Positions 15,988-25,058 of a stretch of 64,000 nt of DNA are shown one piece after another. The DNA is taken from the NCBI GenBank assembly GCA_900540495.1, contig UQGA01000007.1, positions 1-64,000 of the forward strand, given 5' to 3'. Made by a program: the position numbers and the translations under genes. This stretch comes from an uncultured Eubacteriales bacterium (GTDB lineage Bacteria > Bacillota > Clostridia > Christensenellales > CAG-138). Under the pieces are notes generated by a model. That model searched no databases and had not been told where the DNA came from. It saw only the letters and a program-made list of their open reading frames with translations. Each line of letters starts with the position of its first letter. Positions within the stretch are counted from its first letter, which is position 1.

Positions 15988-17296
15988 TTTCCACAGCATC
16001 TGGAAGCGCGTTTGGGCGGCGCTGAAGGGTTTTTGCACAAAGAATGCAGCGATCAAGGTCGTGGCGCTGCTGTTTGCCATTCTGCTGTGGGGCTATGTCC
16101 TGACCGATCAGAATCCATCCCGCACCAAGACGGTGACAAACGTACCGACGAGCTTTGAAGGGGAGGCGGAGCTGCTCGCGCAGGGCCTGTGCGTGCGCGG
16201 CGACCGCGCCGCCATCTTGAGCGATGTGACCGTGCAGGTGCGCACGCAGATTGCCTATTATGCCGCCCTGACGGCCAACCAGATTTCCGCCACCATCAGC
16301 CTGCGCAATATCAGCGAGGCGCGCACCTATGAGCTGCCGGTCAACGCCACCGTATCGGGGGGCTATGGCGTGGTGCAGTCGGTCACCCCCGGCACTGTTT
16401 CCGTGGAGATCGATACCCGCCTGACAAAGACCATTCCGGTAACGACCGTATATACCGGCGCCCTGCCGGACGGATACTGGGCCGATATGAGCGCCAGCTC
16501 CGTCACGACCCGCGTCGATGTGGAGGGGCCCAAGACCGACATCGAGCGCATCAAGCGCGCCGAGTGCGTGGTGGATCTGAGCGACTGCACCTCCACCATT
16601 TACAGCACCTATGACATCATTCTCTATGACGAGAACGACGAAGTGATCAGCCCCGACATCCTGATCGGGACGGTCCCGACCTCCACCGTGCGCATCCCCA
16701 TCTATCCGGTCAAGACCGTGCCGGTGAACGTGAAGGGGTCGCTCGAGGGCTTGGACAATCTGGCGGCCAACCACGAGCTCTTCTCTGCGACGGCGACGCC
16801 GCAGACCGTACGGCTGGTGGGGCAGCAGTCGGTGCTCGACGAGATCGACAGCGTTTTGATCAAGAGCATCAACGTCAGCGGCATGAGCGAGCCGGAGACC
16901 TTCGTCGGCGAGATCATCGTGCCGGAAAACACCCGCCTTGCCGAGGGCGACGGCACTGTAAGCGTCAGCCTTGACATCCGCGAGAGCACGGACGAGCAGA
17001 TATTCGAACAGTTGGTGATCGAGGTGGAGAACCTTGCGGACGGGCTGGAGGCCGAGCTGGAGTTTGAAACGGTGGACCTGCGCGTGTCGGGCCGCATCAG
17101 CCTCGTCAGCGTGCTCAAGCGCAGCGACGCGCATGTGCTCGTCGATGTGGTGAATCTTTCCGCCGGCGAGTATTATCTCGATCTGTTCCCCTTCGTGCGC
17201 GACGAGGACGCCACCGTGGAGTTGACGACGGAGATGACCCGCAACGGCGAATCGGTCTCGACCGTCAAAGTCATTTTGCGCGAGCGCGCCGGCTGA
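15974..17296 (+). CDS. cdaR: CdaR/YbbR-domain regulator of CdaA
   Basis: Extracytoplasmic protein (440 aa) anchored by one N-terminal helix (about 27-45). The rest is about four tandem YbbR domains of roughly 85 residues, visible as repeated VxVxGP/VRVSG strands with D/E-rich turns. In known systems CdaR binds CdaA and modulates c-di-AMP production. ATG 15974 has CGGAGGG upstream inside cdaA. There is no GlmM gene next, unlike the cdaA-cdaR-glmM operon of Bacillus. A terminator follows. Confidence 0.9.
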   Translation: MQSGDFHSIWKRVWAALKGFCTKNAAIKVVALLFAILLWGYVLTDQNPSRTKTVTNVPTSFEGEAELLAQGLCVRGDRAAILSDVTVQVRTQIAYYAALTANQISATISLRNISEARTYELPVNATVSGGYGVVQSVTPGTVSVEIDTRLTKTIPVTTVYTGALPDGYWADMSASSVTTRVDVEGPKTDIERIKRAECVVDLSDCTSTIYSTYDIILYDENDEVISPDILIGTVPTSTVRIPIYPVKTVPVNVKGSLEGLDNLAANHELFSATATPQTVRLVGQQSVLDEIDSVLIKSINVSGMSEPETFVGEIIVPENTRLAEGDGTVSVSLDIRESTDEQIFEQLVIEVENLADGLEAELEFETVDLRVSGRISLVSVLKRSDAHVLVDVVNLSAGEYYLDLFPFVRDEDATVELTTEMTRNGESVSTVKVILRERAG

Positions 17297-17343
17297 GTCC
17301 TGCGCCCGCCGGGCGGCCCGGCTTTGCGCCGATCTTCACCATC

Positions 17344-17377
17344 TGCGGGGCAACGCAACCGTTTGCCCCGCATTTTT
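17344..17377 (+). terminator. Terminator of the cdaA-cdaR unit
   Basis: Ten-bp stem TGCGGGGCAA / TTGCCCCGCA with a 9-nt loop, followed by TTTTT, 48 nt after the cdaR stop. Confidence 0.85.
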
Positions 17378-17431
17378 AACGCATCCGTCCCGCCGCCGTT
17401 GCTGCGGCAGGACACCGGAGGTGACGGGATT

Positions 17432-19042
17432 TTGCTTGTTTTGAACGACCTGCGCGCGCCGATCGGCGCGGAGGATTCGGAGCTGCCGCTCCTTGCGGCG
17501 CGGGCGTTGCGCGTGAAGGCGGGCGAGGTGCGCGCGGTGCGCATCCTGCGAAAATCGCTGGATGCGCGCAAAAAGCAGGACATCCATTTCCGGCTGCATC
17601 TTGCCGTGCGCCTCGAGCCGGCGCTCGAGGCGGCGCTGCTGCGCCGCGGCGACGCGCGCGTCACGCCGTATCCGGAGCCGGCCGACGAGCCGTTGCCAAT
17701 GGGGAGCGAACGACCGGGCGGGCGAATTGTCGTGGCGGGGCTGGGACCGGCCGGGTTGTTCGCCGCATGGACGCTGGCTCGTTACGGCTATCGCCCGCTT
17801 GTGATCGAGCGGGGACGCCCGGTGGAGGAACGCGCCGTGGATGTGGAGCGATTCTGGAGTGGAGGCGTTCTCTTGCCGGAGAGCAACGCCATGTTCGGCG
17901 AGGGCGGAGCCGGCACGTTTTCCGACGGCAAGCTCACCTCGCGCAGCAAGGATGCGCGCGCGAGTGCGGTGTTGCGCGTGCTGGCTGCGCACGGCGCGCC
18001 GGCGGAGATCGAATATCTGGCCCGGCCGCACATCGGGACCGACCGGCTGCGCGCCGTCGTCGGTTCGTTGCGCCGGGAGATCGAGACGCTGGGCGGAGAG
18101 GTCCGGTTTTCCACACGCTTGTGCGGCATCGTCCGGGACGGCGACGGCGCGCTTTCGGCCGTCCGCCTCCGGCACGGCGAGGCGGAGGAACGGGTGCCCT
18201 GCGCGGCGCTCGTGCTTGCCATCGGGCAGGGAGCGCGCGACACGTACCGGATGTTGTATGAGCAGGGCGTCGCCATGCAGGCCAAGCCGTTTGCCGTTGG
18301 CGTTCGCGTGGAACACCCGCAATCGCTGATCGACCGGGCGCAGTTTGGCGCGCTGGCAGGCGATCCCCGCCTCGGCGCGGCGGAATACCGTCTGACGGCC
18401 CGCGACGGTTCACGGGGCGTCTATACCTTCTGCATGTGTCCCGGCGGGGCGGTCGTACAGACCGCCTGCGAGCAGGCCCAGTCCGCCGTCAACGGCATGA
18501 GCTGCTACGCGCGCGATGGGGAAAACGCCAACGCTGCGATCGTCGTACAGGTGGGGCCGGAGGACTTCGGGAAAGGGGCGCTCGACGGCGTGGTCTTTTG
18601 CGAGCGCCTGGAGCGGGAGGCGTTCCTTGCGGGAGGCGGGGCGTATCTGGCGCCCGCTTCGCGTGTGGGGGATTTTTTGAAGCGCGGCCTGCCACGCGCG
18701 TTTGGGGATGTGCAACCGACCTGCCGCCCCGGTGTGGTACCGGCAGATCTCTGGGCGTGCCTGCCGCCGTTTGTGGCGGCAGGGGTTTGCGCCGGTTTGC
18801 ACGCATTTGCGGCGCAGCTGCGCGGGTTTGACCTGCCGGATGCGGTGCTCACCGCAGTGGAGAGCCGTACCAGCGCGCCGCTGCGCATCCTGCGGGGGGA
18901 GCATATGGAATCGATTTCCGTGCCGGGCCTGTATCCTGTGGGGGAGGGAGCGGGATATGCGGGCGGCATCGTCAGCGCCGGCATTGACGGCATGCGCGCG
19001 GCGGAGCGCATCATCGCCCGCTATGCCGCAACGGCCGTCTGA
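17432..19042 (+). CDS. FAD-dependent oxidoreductase (COG2509-like)
   Basis: Flavoprotein of about 536 aa. The dinucleotide-binding Rossmann motif GLGPAGL (near 103) with the following ERG acidic end binds FAD. GGAGTFSDGKLTSR is characteristic of the uncharacterised FAD-dependent dehydrogenase family COG2509, and the C-terminal GEGAGYAGGIVSAGIDGMRAA closes the FAD site. An N-terminal region of about 95 residues precedes the Rossmann fold, as usual in this family. The physiological substrate is unknown. I chose TTG 17432 because GGAGG lies about 10 nt upstream; TTG 17441 is an alternative. It stands alone between a terminator and the next promoter. Confidence 0.85.
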   Translation: MLVLNDLRAPIGAEDSELPLLAARALRVKAGEVRAVRILRKSLDARKKQDIHFRLHLAVRLEPALEAALLRRGDARVTPYPEPADEPLPMGSERPGGRIVVAGLGPAGLFAAWTLARYGYRPLVIERGRPVEERAVDVERFWSGGVLLPESNAMFGEGGAGTFSDGKLTSRSKDARASAVLRVLAAHGAPAEIEYLARPHIGTDRLRAVVGSLRREIETLGGEVRFSTRLCGIVRDGDGALSAVRLRHGEAEERVPCAALVLAIGQGARDTYRMLYEQGVAMQAKPFAVGVRVEHPQSLIDRAQFGALAGDPRLGAAEYRLTARDGSRGVYTFCMCPGGAVVQTACEQAQSAVNGMSCYARDGENANAAIVVQVGPEDFGKGALDGVVFCERLEREAFLAGGGAYLAPASRVGDFLKRGLPRAFGDVQPTCRPGVVPADLWACLPPFVAAGVCAGLHAFAAQLRGFDLPDAVLTAVESRTSAPLRILRGEHMESISVPGLYPVGEGAGYAGGIVSAGIDGMRAAERIIARYAATAV

Positions 19043-19080
19043 GAAGTCACAATTCATTAACAAATAGCCGCCCCGCATCG

Positions 19081-19089
19081 TGTTATAAT
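19081..19089 (+). promoter_or_regulatory. Extended -10 promoter of the propeller-protein operon
   Basis: TGT-TATAAT, 62 nt upstream of the ATG at 19152. A TTAACA hexamer lies 21 nt upstream of the -10, too far for a normal -35. Confidence 0.55.
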
Positions 19090-19151
19090 ACTGGATAAGA
19101 TTTCGAGCATGCGCCAAGGGTTTGACGCGCCCGTTTGGAGGTAGTTTGGCA

Positions 19152-20960
19152 ATGGCAACGCAAAAGCGGAGAAGAAGGAAACGCATACGCATTCAGCCGC
19201 GGTTTATCATCGTGCTGCTGCTGTTTTTGGTGGTCGTTGTGCTCGCCGTGTTTGCCGTCAAGGGGCTTACGGGCAATCCGCCGGAGCAGCAGGATGCGGA
19301 CAATTCCGGTTCGGGCGGTTTTCTGTCCGGTCTGTTCGCCACGCCAACGCCGGAGCCCACGGCCGAGCCGACGCCGGAACCGACGCCGGAGCCGACGCCG
19401 CGCTTTGATACGCCGCATGCCGTGGACAGCTCCAACCCCGCCAACTGGGGGTATACGACCGCCGTTGAGGTCAACGGCACGGTCGTGGATTCCTATACCC
19501 GCGAGGAGCCGATTGATTTCGATTATGATACGCCCTATACCACCGTCAATGGCATTGTGACCTTCCGCGGCGACAACTACCGCAGCGGCGCCGCGTACGG
19601 CACGGCCACCATCTCCACCAAGCAGTTGAGCCAGCTGTGGAGCTTTGACATCGGGCAGATGGCCAAGCCCGGCGGCAGCGGCAACTGGTCCGGCAGCGGC
19701 TGGGTCGGTCAGCCGCTCGTGGTCTGCTGGCCGCAGAGCACCAAGCAGATCATGAACATGTACGACTGGGCCAAACAGAAGGAGAACCTCGTCGAGGGGA
19801 TTCTTGCGTGTCTGGACGGCAAGGTGTACTTCTTTGATATCGAGACCGGCGAGGCGACCCGCCCCGTGCTGGACATCGGCATCCCGTTCAAGGGCGCAGG
19901 CGCGCTTGATCCGCGCGGCTACCCGATCCTGTATCTGGGTTCCGGCGACAACTATCCCGAGGATTCGTCCAAGACCGTGCGCGCCGTCGTGTATAGCCTG
20001 GTGGATTTCAGTTGCCTGTACACGTTCGGGTCGTACAAGGACGGCTTTGCCATCCGCGACTGGCACGCCTATGACAGCTCGCCGCTCGTGGACGCCGAGA
20101 CGGATACCCTGATCTATCCGGGCGAGAACGCGATCCTCTACACGATCAAGCTCAACACGCAGTACGACGAGCAGGCGGGCACGTTGACCATGAACCCGTC
20201 CGACGTGGTGAAGTTCCGGTATAACACGAACCGCAGCTCGGTGGGCAGCACATCCGCCGAAAAGTACTGGATGGGCTATGAGGACAGCGTGGTGGTCTGG
20301 GGCGGCTATGCCTATCTGGCCACGAATGATGGCTTTGTCCAGTGCATTGACCTCAATACGATGCAACTGATCTGGGCGCAGGATGTGCTTGACGATACGA
20401 ACGCCTCCATCGTGCTCGAAGAGGATGAGGCCAACCGTACGGCGTACCTGTACGTGGGCACCTCGCTGCACTTTACGGCCAACGCCGATATGCAGGGCGT
20501 CACGCCGCTGTTCAAGATCAATGCCGTTACGGGCGAGATCGTGTGGCGGTTCGACATGAACGTATACACGGTTTCCGGCGTGTCCGGCGGCATCCAGGCG
20601 ACGGCCGTCGTCGGCAAAGACAGCATCTCCGATCTGGTGATCGTGCCGTTTGCGCGCACGCCGGATCGGGATCACGGCTATCTCATGGCCATCGACAAGA
20701 ACACCGGCACGGAGCGCTGGCGCTTTGCGACGGACGGCTATTCCTGGAGTTCGCCCGTTGCGGTGTACGACGCTTCGGGCAATGCGTACATCGTTTCCTG
20801 CGACAGCCTCGGCAAGGTCTATCTGCTGGACGGCAAGTCCGGCACACTGCTCTCCAAGTTCGATGCGGAGCGCAACATCGAGGCGTCGCCGGTCGTTTAT
20901 GGCAATACGATCGTCGTGGGCACACGCGGGATGAAGGTGTTCGGCATCAAGATCTCGTAA
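19152..20960 (+). CDS. Membrane-anchored PQQ-type beta-propeller protein A
   Basis: 602 aa. A very basic N-terminus (KRRRRKRIR) leads to one membrane helix (about 19-42). A low-complexity (TPEP)n linker follows, then a large extracytoplasmic domain with recurring sheets typical of PQQ-like quinoprotein propellers (for example GTERWRFATDGYSWSSPV and the SGTLLSKFDA turn). No catalytic signature for alcohol dehydrogenase is visible, so it is more likely a scaffold or binding protein than an enzyme. ATG 19152 follows GGAGGT by 9 nt. The downstream gene is a paralogue, and an MscS channel completes the operon. No function can be assigned. Confidence 0.8.
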   Translation: MATQKRRRRKRIRIQPRFIIVLLLFLVVVVLAVFAVKGLTGNPPEQQDADNSGSGGFLSGLFATPTPEPTAEPTPEPTPEPTPRFDTPHAVDSSNPANWGYTTAVEVNGTVVDSYTREEPIDFDYDTPYTTVNGIVTFRGDNYRSGAAYGTATISTKQLSQLWSFDIGQMAKPGGSGNWSGSGWVGQPLVVCWPQSTKQIMNMYDWAKQKENLVEGILACLDGKVYFFDIETGEATRPVLDIGIPFKGAGALDPRGYPILYLGSGDNYPEDSSKTVRAVVYSLVDFSCLYTFGSYKDGFAIRDWHAYDSSPLVDAETDTLIYPGENAILYTIKLNTQYDEQAGTLTMNPSDVVKFRYNTNRSSVGSTSAEKYWMGYEDSVVVWGGYAYLATNDGFVQCIDLNTMQLIWAQDVLDDTNASIVLEEDEANRTAYLYVGTSLHFTANADMQGVTPLFKINAVTGEIVWRFDMNVYTVSGVSGGIQATAVVGKDSISDLVIVPFARTPDRDHGYLMAIDKNTGTERWRFATDGYSWSSPVAVYDASGNAYIVSCDSLGKVYLLDGKSGTLLSKFDAERNIEASPVVYGNTIVVGTRGMKVFGIKIS

Positions 20961-20972
20961 GGAGCGGTTTTC

Positions 20973-22805
20973 ATGGCGCGCAGGCGGATGCAACCGAGGT
21001 TTTTTCTCTTCCTCTTCTCACTGGTGGGGATTGGGGCTGGGGTTTTTCTGCTCGTGCAGGCGTTTGTCACGCGCCCCAAGGAGGCGACGGCGGACGGGTC
21101 GCCCTCGCCGAGCGCGCCGCAGGTCACAAGCGCGGCGGTCGCCACGCCGGCGCCCGCGCTGCCGGACAACCTGACCGTTGTCCGCAGCGACGAAGCCGAT
21201 CCGGCGCTCTATGGGTTTTCCACGCGGCTCATGGTCAATGGCGGCGAGACCAACAGCTATTCCCGGGCTGAGCCCGTTTCGTTCGGCCGCGACAGCGAGT
21301 ATTCCTCCGTGGCCGGCGTGCTGACCTTTGGCGGCAACAACTACCGCAACACCTTTTCCTATGGCACGGTATCCGTCAGCGAGCGCAAGCTGTATCGCAG
21401 CTGGGAGGCGCGCATCGGCCAGATCGACAGTTGGACGGGTACCGGCTGGACGGGCCAGCCGCTGATCGTACAGTGGCCGGATGAGGTGCGCGCCGTGCTG
21501 GGCGTATCGGACACCTATCGAAACAAGGAAGGCTTTACCGAGGTCATCTATCCGACGATGGACGGCAACATCTACTTCTTTGACCTCGAAACCGGCAACG
21601 CCACGCGCGACCCGATCAATGCCGGGGTCGTCATGAAGGGCACCGCCTGCCTCGACCCGAACGGTTATCCGCTGCTGTACGTGGGCCAGGGGATCGAACA
21701 GGACAACGAAAACGGTCTGAACGTCGCATATGTGCGCGTCTATTCGCTCATCACCAACGAGGAGATCAACCGCTTTGGCGGACATGATTATTTCAGCGAG
21801 CGCGACTGGCAGGCGTACGACGGCAGCCCGATCATAGCGGACGATACGATCTTTTTCGCCGGGGAAAACGGCGTGCTGTATTCCTGCAAGCTCAACACCG
21901 TCTTCGACGCTGCGGCCGGCACCGTTTCGATCAATCCGGAGCGGCTCGTCAAATACCGGTATACGGGCGCCGGTTATTCCAAGTACAACGTATCGGATCA
22001 GCGCTGGTACGGGGTGGAAAGCTCCGTGGCGGCGTTCCGCAACTATCTCTATTTTACCGACAACGGCGGACGCCTGCAGTGTGTGGACGCGAATACCTAC
22101 GAGCTGTTGTTCGTTGCGGATGTGGGGGACGATGCGGACGCCTCCGTCGTCATTGAGGAGAGCTACGAGGACAATACGATCTATCTGTACACCGCCGGGC
22201 AGGTCAGCCGTTCCGATGCGGCGCTGGGCGAGGGATACGGCTACTCGTATCACAAGAAGATCAACGGGTTGACCGGCGCCGTTGTCTGGGAGCAGCGGTG
22301 GATTGCCTCCACAGGCGATGAGAACAACAGCGGCGGCACGCTTGCCACGCCGCACGTGGGGCGGGGCGACATCTCCAACCTTGTGATCTACTCCATGAAC
22401 CTGACCGCCGTGAACAGGGAGAACGACGCCGGTTCGGATGGGGTTGCGGAAGGAGAAGAAGATCGGACGGCGGGCGGCGCCTACACGCTCGGCGGGCGCA
22501 TCGTCGCCTATGACCGGAAGACCGGCTCGATCGTCTGGACGATCGAGCAGGCCGGCGCCGGAGATTACTGGTCGTCGCCGGTGGTCGTATATGACGAAAA
22601 CGGAAAGGGATATCTGATCCAGTGCGACCGGGCGGGTGCCGTCAACCTGTACGACGCGAGCACTTCCGCCCTGCTGTATTCGCTCGACCTCGGCTCCCGC
22701 ATTGACTCAACGCCGGCCGTGTTCAACAACTATCTGATCGTAGGCACGCGCGGAAAGGGCGGCGGTGGCGAGAACCAGAAGATCATCTGCGTGAAGATCG
22801 CATAG
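20973..22805 (+). CDS. Membrane-anchored PQQ-type beta-propeller protein B (paralogue)
   Basis: 610 aa, the same plan as protein A: Arg-rich start, one membrane helix (about 9-30), a short Ala/Pro/Ser linker, then the propeller. The first shared blade has YSRAEP, LTFGGNNYRN, YGTVSVS and GTGWTGQPLIVQWP, which align with YTREEP, VTFRGDNYRS, YGTATIS and GSGWVGQPLVVCWP in A, so this is a tandem duplication with substantial divergence. A hydrophilic insert (around residue 490) distinguishes it. Start ATG 20973 has AAGGAGCGG upstream, 12 nt after protein A. The mscS gene follows at 16 nt. Confidence 0.8.
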   Translation: MARRRMQPRFFLFLFSLVGIGAGVFLLVQAFVTRPKEATADGSPSPSAPQVTSAAVATPAPALPDNLTVVRSDEADPALYGFSTRLMVNGGETNSYSRAEPVSFGRDSEYSSVAGVLTFGGNNYRNTFSYGTVSVSERKLYRSWEARIGQIDSWTGTGWTGQPLIVQWPDEVRAVLGVSDTYRNKEGFTEVIYPTMDGNIYFFDLETGNATRDPINAGVVMKGTACLDPNGYPLLYVGQGIEQDNENGLNVAYVRVYSLITNEEINRFGGHDYFSERDWQAYDGSPIIADDTIFFAGENGVLYSCKLNTVFDAAAGTVSINPERLVKYRYTGAGYSKYNVSDQRWYGVESSVAAFRNYLYFTDNGGRLQCVDANTYELLFVADVGDDADASVVIEESYEDNTIYLYTAGQVSRSDAALGEGYGYSYHKKINGLTGAVVWEQRWIASTGDENNSGGTLATPHVGRGDISNLVIYSMNLTAVNRENDAGSDGVAEGEEDRTAGGAYTLGGRIVAYDRKTGSIVWTIEQAGAGDYWSSPVVVYDENGKGYLIQCDRAGAVNLYDASTSALLYSLDLGSRIDSTPAVFNNYLIVGTRGKGGGGENQKIICVKIA

Positions 22806-22821
22806 GAGGTTGAGGTACGGC

Positions 22822-23637
22822 ATGGAAACGTTTTGGAAAGAAGCCGGCGATACGCTCCTGCGCGTGGGTGTGCGCGTGCTTGCGGGCGGGCTGCTGCTGT
22901 TCATCGGTTTTCGCATTGCGCGCTGGCTGACCAGGAGCATACAGAAAAAGCACGTTACCAGGAAGGGCGCCGATCCGCTCACGCCCACCATGCGTTCTTT
23001 TCTGGCCAGTGCCGTCGGTATCGCGCTGCGCGCAGGGGTCGTCATCGTGTTCATCATCATCATGGGCGCGAACACCTCGTCCGTCGTTGCAATGCTCAGC
23101 TCTGCGGCGCTTGCCATCGGCCTTGCGCTGCAAAACAGTTTTTCCAATCTCGCCGGCGGGTTGCTGATCATTTTGTTTAAGCCGTTTGCCATCGGGGATT
23201 ACATCACCGTGGGCGGCGAGTCCGGCACCGTCCGCAATATCAACATCTATTTTACGCATATCATCACGCCGGACAACCGCACCGTCGTGCTGCCAAACGG
23301 CGTCGTTTCCAATGCGGTCATGGTCAACGCATCCACGGAGGAGACCCGCCGCGTGGAAATCGTGCTGCCGGTCGCCTATGCGGCGGACGCCCGGCGCGTA
23401 TGCGCGCTGCTCGAGCAGGCCGCAGCGGCGGACGGGCGCGTGCTTGCCGATCCGAAACCGCAGGCGGCGCTGACCGATCTGACCGGCGGGGTGCAGACGT
23501 ATACGGTCTGGGCCTGGTGCGCCCGCACGGATTATCTCGACGTAACATATGAATTGCGCGCGCACGCCAAGGAGGTGCTCGAGCAGGAGGGGATTTCCCT
23601 TGCGCGGGCGAGGTTCGACGTGGCGCTGCACGATTAA
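22822..23637 (+). CDS. Small-conductance mechanosensitive channel (MscS family)
   Basis: 271 aa, heptameric tension-gated channel. Three N-terminal helices are followed by the MscS pore segment ALQNSFSNLAGGLLIILFKPFAIGDYI and the beta domain VVLPNGVVSNAVMVNAS. The C-terminal alpha/beta domain is complete. ATG 22822 has AGGAGG 13-14 nt upstream, rather long spacing; TTG 22810 is too close to serve. It is the last gene of the propeller operon and ends at a strong terminator, so channel and propeller proteins are probably coexpressed. Confidence 0.93.
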   Translation: METFWKEAGDTLLRVGVRVLAGGLLLFIGFRIARWLTRSIQKKHVTRKGADPLTPTMRSFLASAVGIALRAGVVIVFIIIMGANTSSVVAMLSSAALAIGLALQNSFSNLAGGLLIILFKPFAIGDYITVGGESGTVRNINIYFTHIITPDNRTVVLPNGVVSNAVMVNASTEETRRVEIVLPVAYAADARRVCALLEQAAAADGRVLADPKPQAALTDLTGGVQTYTVWAWCARTDYLDVTYELRAHAKEVLEQEGISLARARFDVALHD

Positions 23638-23652
23638 AACGGCTGCCCGTTT

Positions 23653-23683
23653 GCCGCGCGGCCGCTTGCCGCGCGGCCTTTTT
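23653..23683 (+). terminator. Strong terminator after mscS
   Basis: Two copies of the self-complementary GCCGCGCGGC separated by CGCTT form a 10-bp stem, followed by CTTTTT. Confidence 0.9.
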
Positions 23684-23713
23684 ATGGTCTGCGCGTCCTG
23701 CCGAAAAGTGAGA

Positions 23714-23742
23714 TTGACGCTTTGTGGCAAGCGTGCTAAAAT
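23714..23742 (+). promoter_or_regulatory. SigA promoter of the aminotransferase gene
   Basis: TTGACG, a 17-nt spacer and TAAAAT with a TGC extended -10. The predicted start is about 25 nt before the ATG. Confidence 0.85.
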
Positions 23743-23774
23743 AAATGAAATTGTTTTTGGAAGGAGCGGAACCC

Positions 23775-24947
23775 ATGGATTACGAAAGCAAGATCGCAAC
23801 CGTCGTTCGGGAAATTCCGCCCTCCGGTATTCGGAAGTACTTCGACTTGCTGGATGATTCCTACATCAGTCTCGGAGTTGGCGAGCCAGATTTTCCGACG
23901 CCGGAGCGGATCCGGCGAGCTGCCATCGAGAAGATCAAGGGCAGGATTGCGTATACCTCCAATTCCGGCGACCCGCATCTGCGGGAACTGATCCTCCGTT
24001 ATCTGGACGAGCGCTTCGGCATTTCCGGCTATGAGGGAATCGACAACGTGCTCATCACCGTCGGCGCGAGCCAGGCCATTGACCTTGCCATGCGCGCCAT
24101 TTTGAACCCGGGCGACGAGGTTATCGTCCACACGCCCGCCTATGTGTCGTACCTGCCGGCCGTGCAGCTGGCGGGCGGCACACCGGTGCTCGTGCCCACG
24201 TATGCCGAGGATCGGTTTCGCCTGCGGGCGGAGGTGCTGCGCGCCGCCATCACGCCGCGGACCAAGGCGGTGTTGCTGGCATTCCCGACGAATCCGACCG
24301 GCGCGATCATGGAGCGCGAGGACCTCGAGGCCATTGCGGATGTGCTGCACGGCACGGATATCATCGCCGTGACAGATGAGATCTACGGCGAGCTGACTTT
24401 TAACGGCCGCGGCCCCATTTCGCTGGCAACGCTGCCGGGTATGCGCGAGCGCACCATTGTGCTCAACGGATTCTCCAAATCGTTTTCCATGACCGGCTGG
24501 CGGCTCGGCTATGCGGCAGGTCCGCTGCCGTTCATCGATGCCATGCGCAAGATCCATCAGCTCACCATGCTCTGCGCCCCCACTCCGGCGCAATACGCCG
24601 GCGTCGCCGCGCTGGAACAGGGCTTTGCCGATGGGTTTGTCGATATGCATCGCATGCTCGACGAGTATGCAGCGCGCCGGCGCGTCATTATCGACGGGTT
24701 CAATGCGCTCGGCCTCACCTGCAATGAGCCGGAGGGCGCGTTCTATGTGTTCCCGTCCATTGCCAGTACGGGCCTGGACAGCGAGACTTTCTGCGACCGC
24801 CTGCTGGAGCAGCAGCGCGTCGCCACGGTGCCCGGCAGCGCGTTCGGCGAGGCGGGTGAAGGACATATCCGATGCTGCTACGCCACCTCGATGCAGGGCA
24901 TTGAGACGGCGCTCGACCGGATTGGAATGTTCCTGCGCTCGCTTTGA
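23775..24947 (+). CDS. Class I/II pyridoxal-phosphate aminotransferase
   Basis: 390 aa, fold type I aminotransferase of the aspartate/aromatic (PatA-like) subgroup. It transfers an amino group from an amino acid to a 2-oxo acid. The substrate-side LGVGEPDFPTP, the cofactor-binding SNSGDPHLR and NPTGAI, and the Schiff-base Lys235 in NGFSKSFSMTGWRLGY are all present, and a C-terminal Arg binds the substrate carboxylate in RCCYATS. ATG 23775 follows AAGGAG. It is monocistronic between a promoter and a hairpin. The sequence does not tell which amino acid is used. Confidence 0.9.
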   Translation: MDYESKIATVVREIPPSGIRKYFDLLDDSYISLGVGEPDFPTPERIRRAAIEKIKGRIAYTSNSGDPHLRELILRYLDERFGISGYEGIDNVLITVGASQAIDLAMRAILNPGDEVIVHTPAYVSYLPAVQLAGGTPVLVPTYAEDRFRLRAEVLRAAITPRTKAVLLAFPTNPTGAIMEREDLEAIADVLHGTDIIAVTDEIYGELTFNGRGPISLATLPGMRERTIVLNGFSKSFSMTGWRLGYAAGPLPFIDAMRKIHQLTMLCAPTPAQYAGVAALEQGFADGFVDMHRMLDEYAARRRVIIDGFNALGLTCNEPEGAFYVFPSIASTGLDSETFCDRLLEQQRVATVPGSAFGEAGEGHIRCCYATSMQGIETALDRIGMFLRSL

Positions 24948-24962
24948 ACCGCTTGCATCTGC

Positions 24963-24993
24963 CGGCTCCCGCCCAATCGTTGGGCGGGAGCCG
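24963..24993 (+). terminator. Terminator-like hairpin after the aminotransferase
   Basis: Perfect 14-bp stem CGGCTCCCGCCCAA / TTGGGCGGGAGCCG with loop TCG, 15 nt after the stop. The following CGCGTTTGTT is a weak T tract, so termination may be partial. Confidence 0.7.
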
Positions 24994-25058
24994 CGCGTTT
25001 GTTATGCCTGGACGATTTCGCCACAGACCGCGGCGCGCCGCGGGAAACGGAGGTTATC

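Noticed and set aside
18410..19192. Minus-strand frame opposite the FAD oxidoreductase
   Set aside because: No start signals and no recognisable domain. The sense strand codes for a complete FAD protein.
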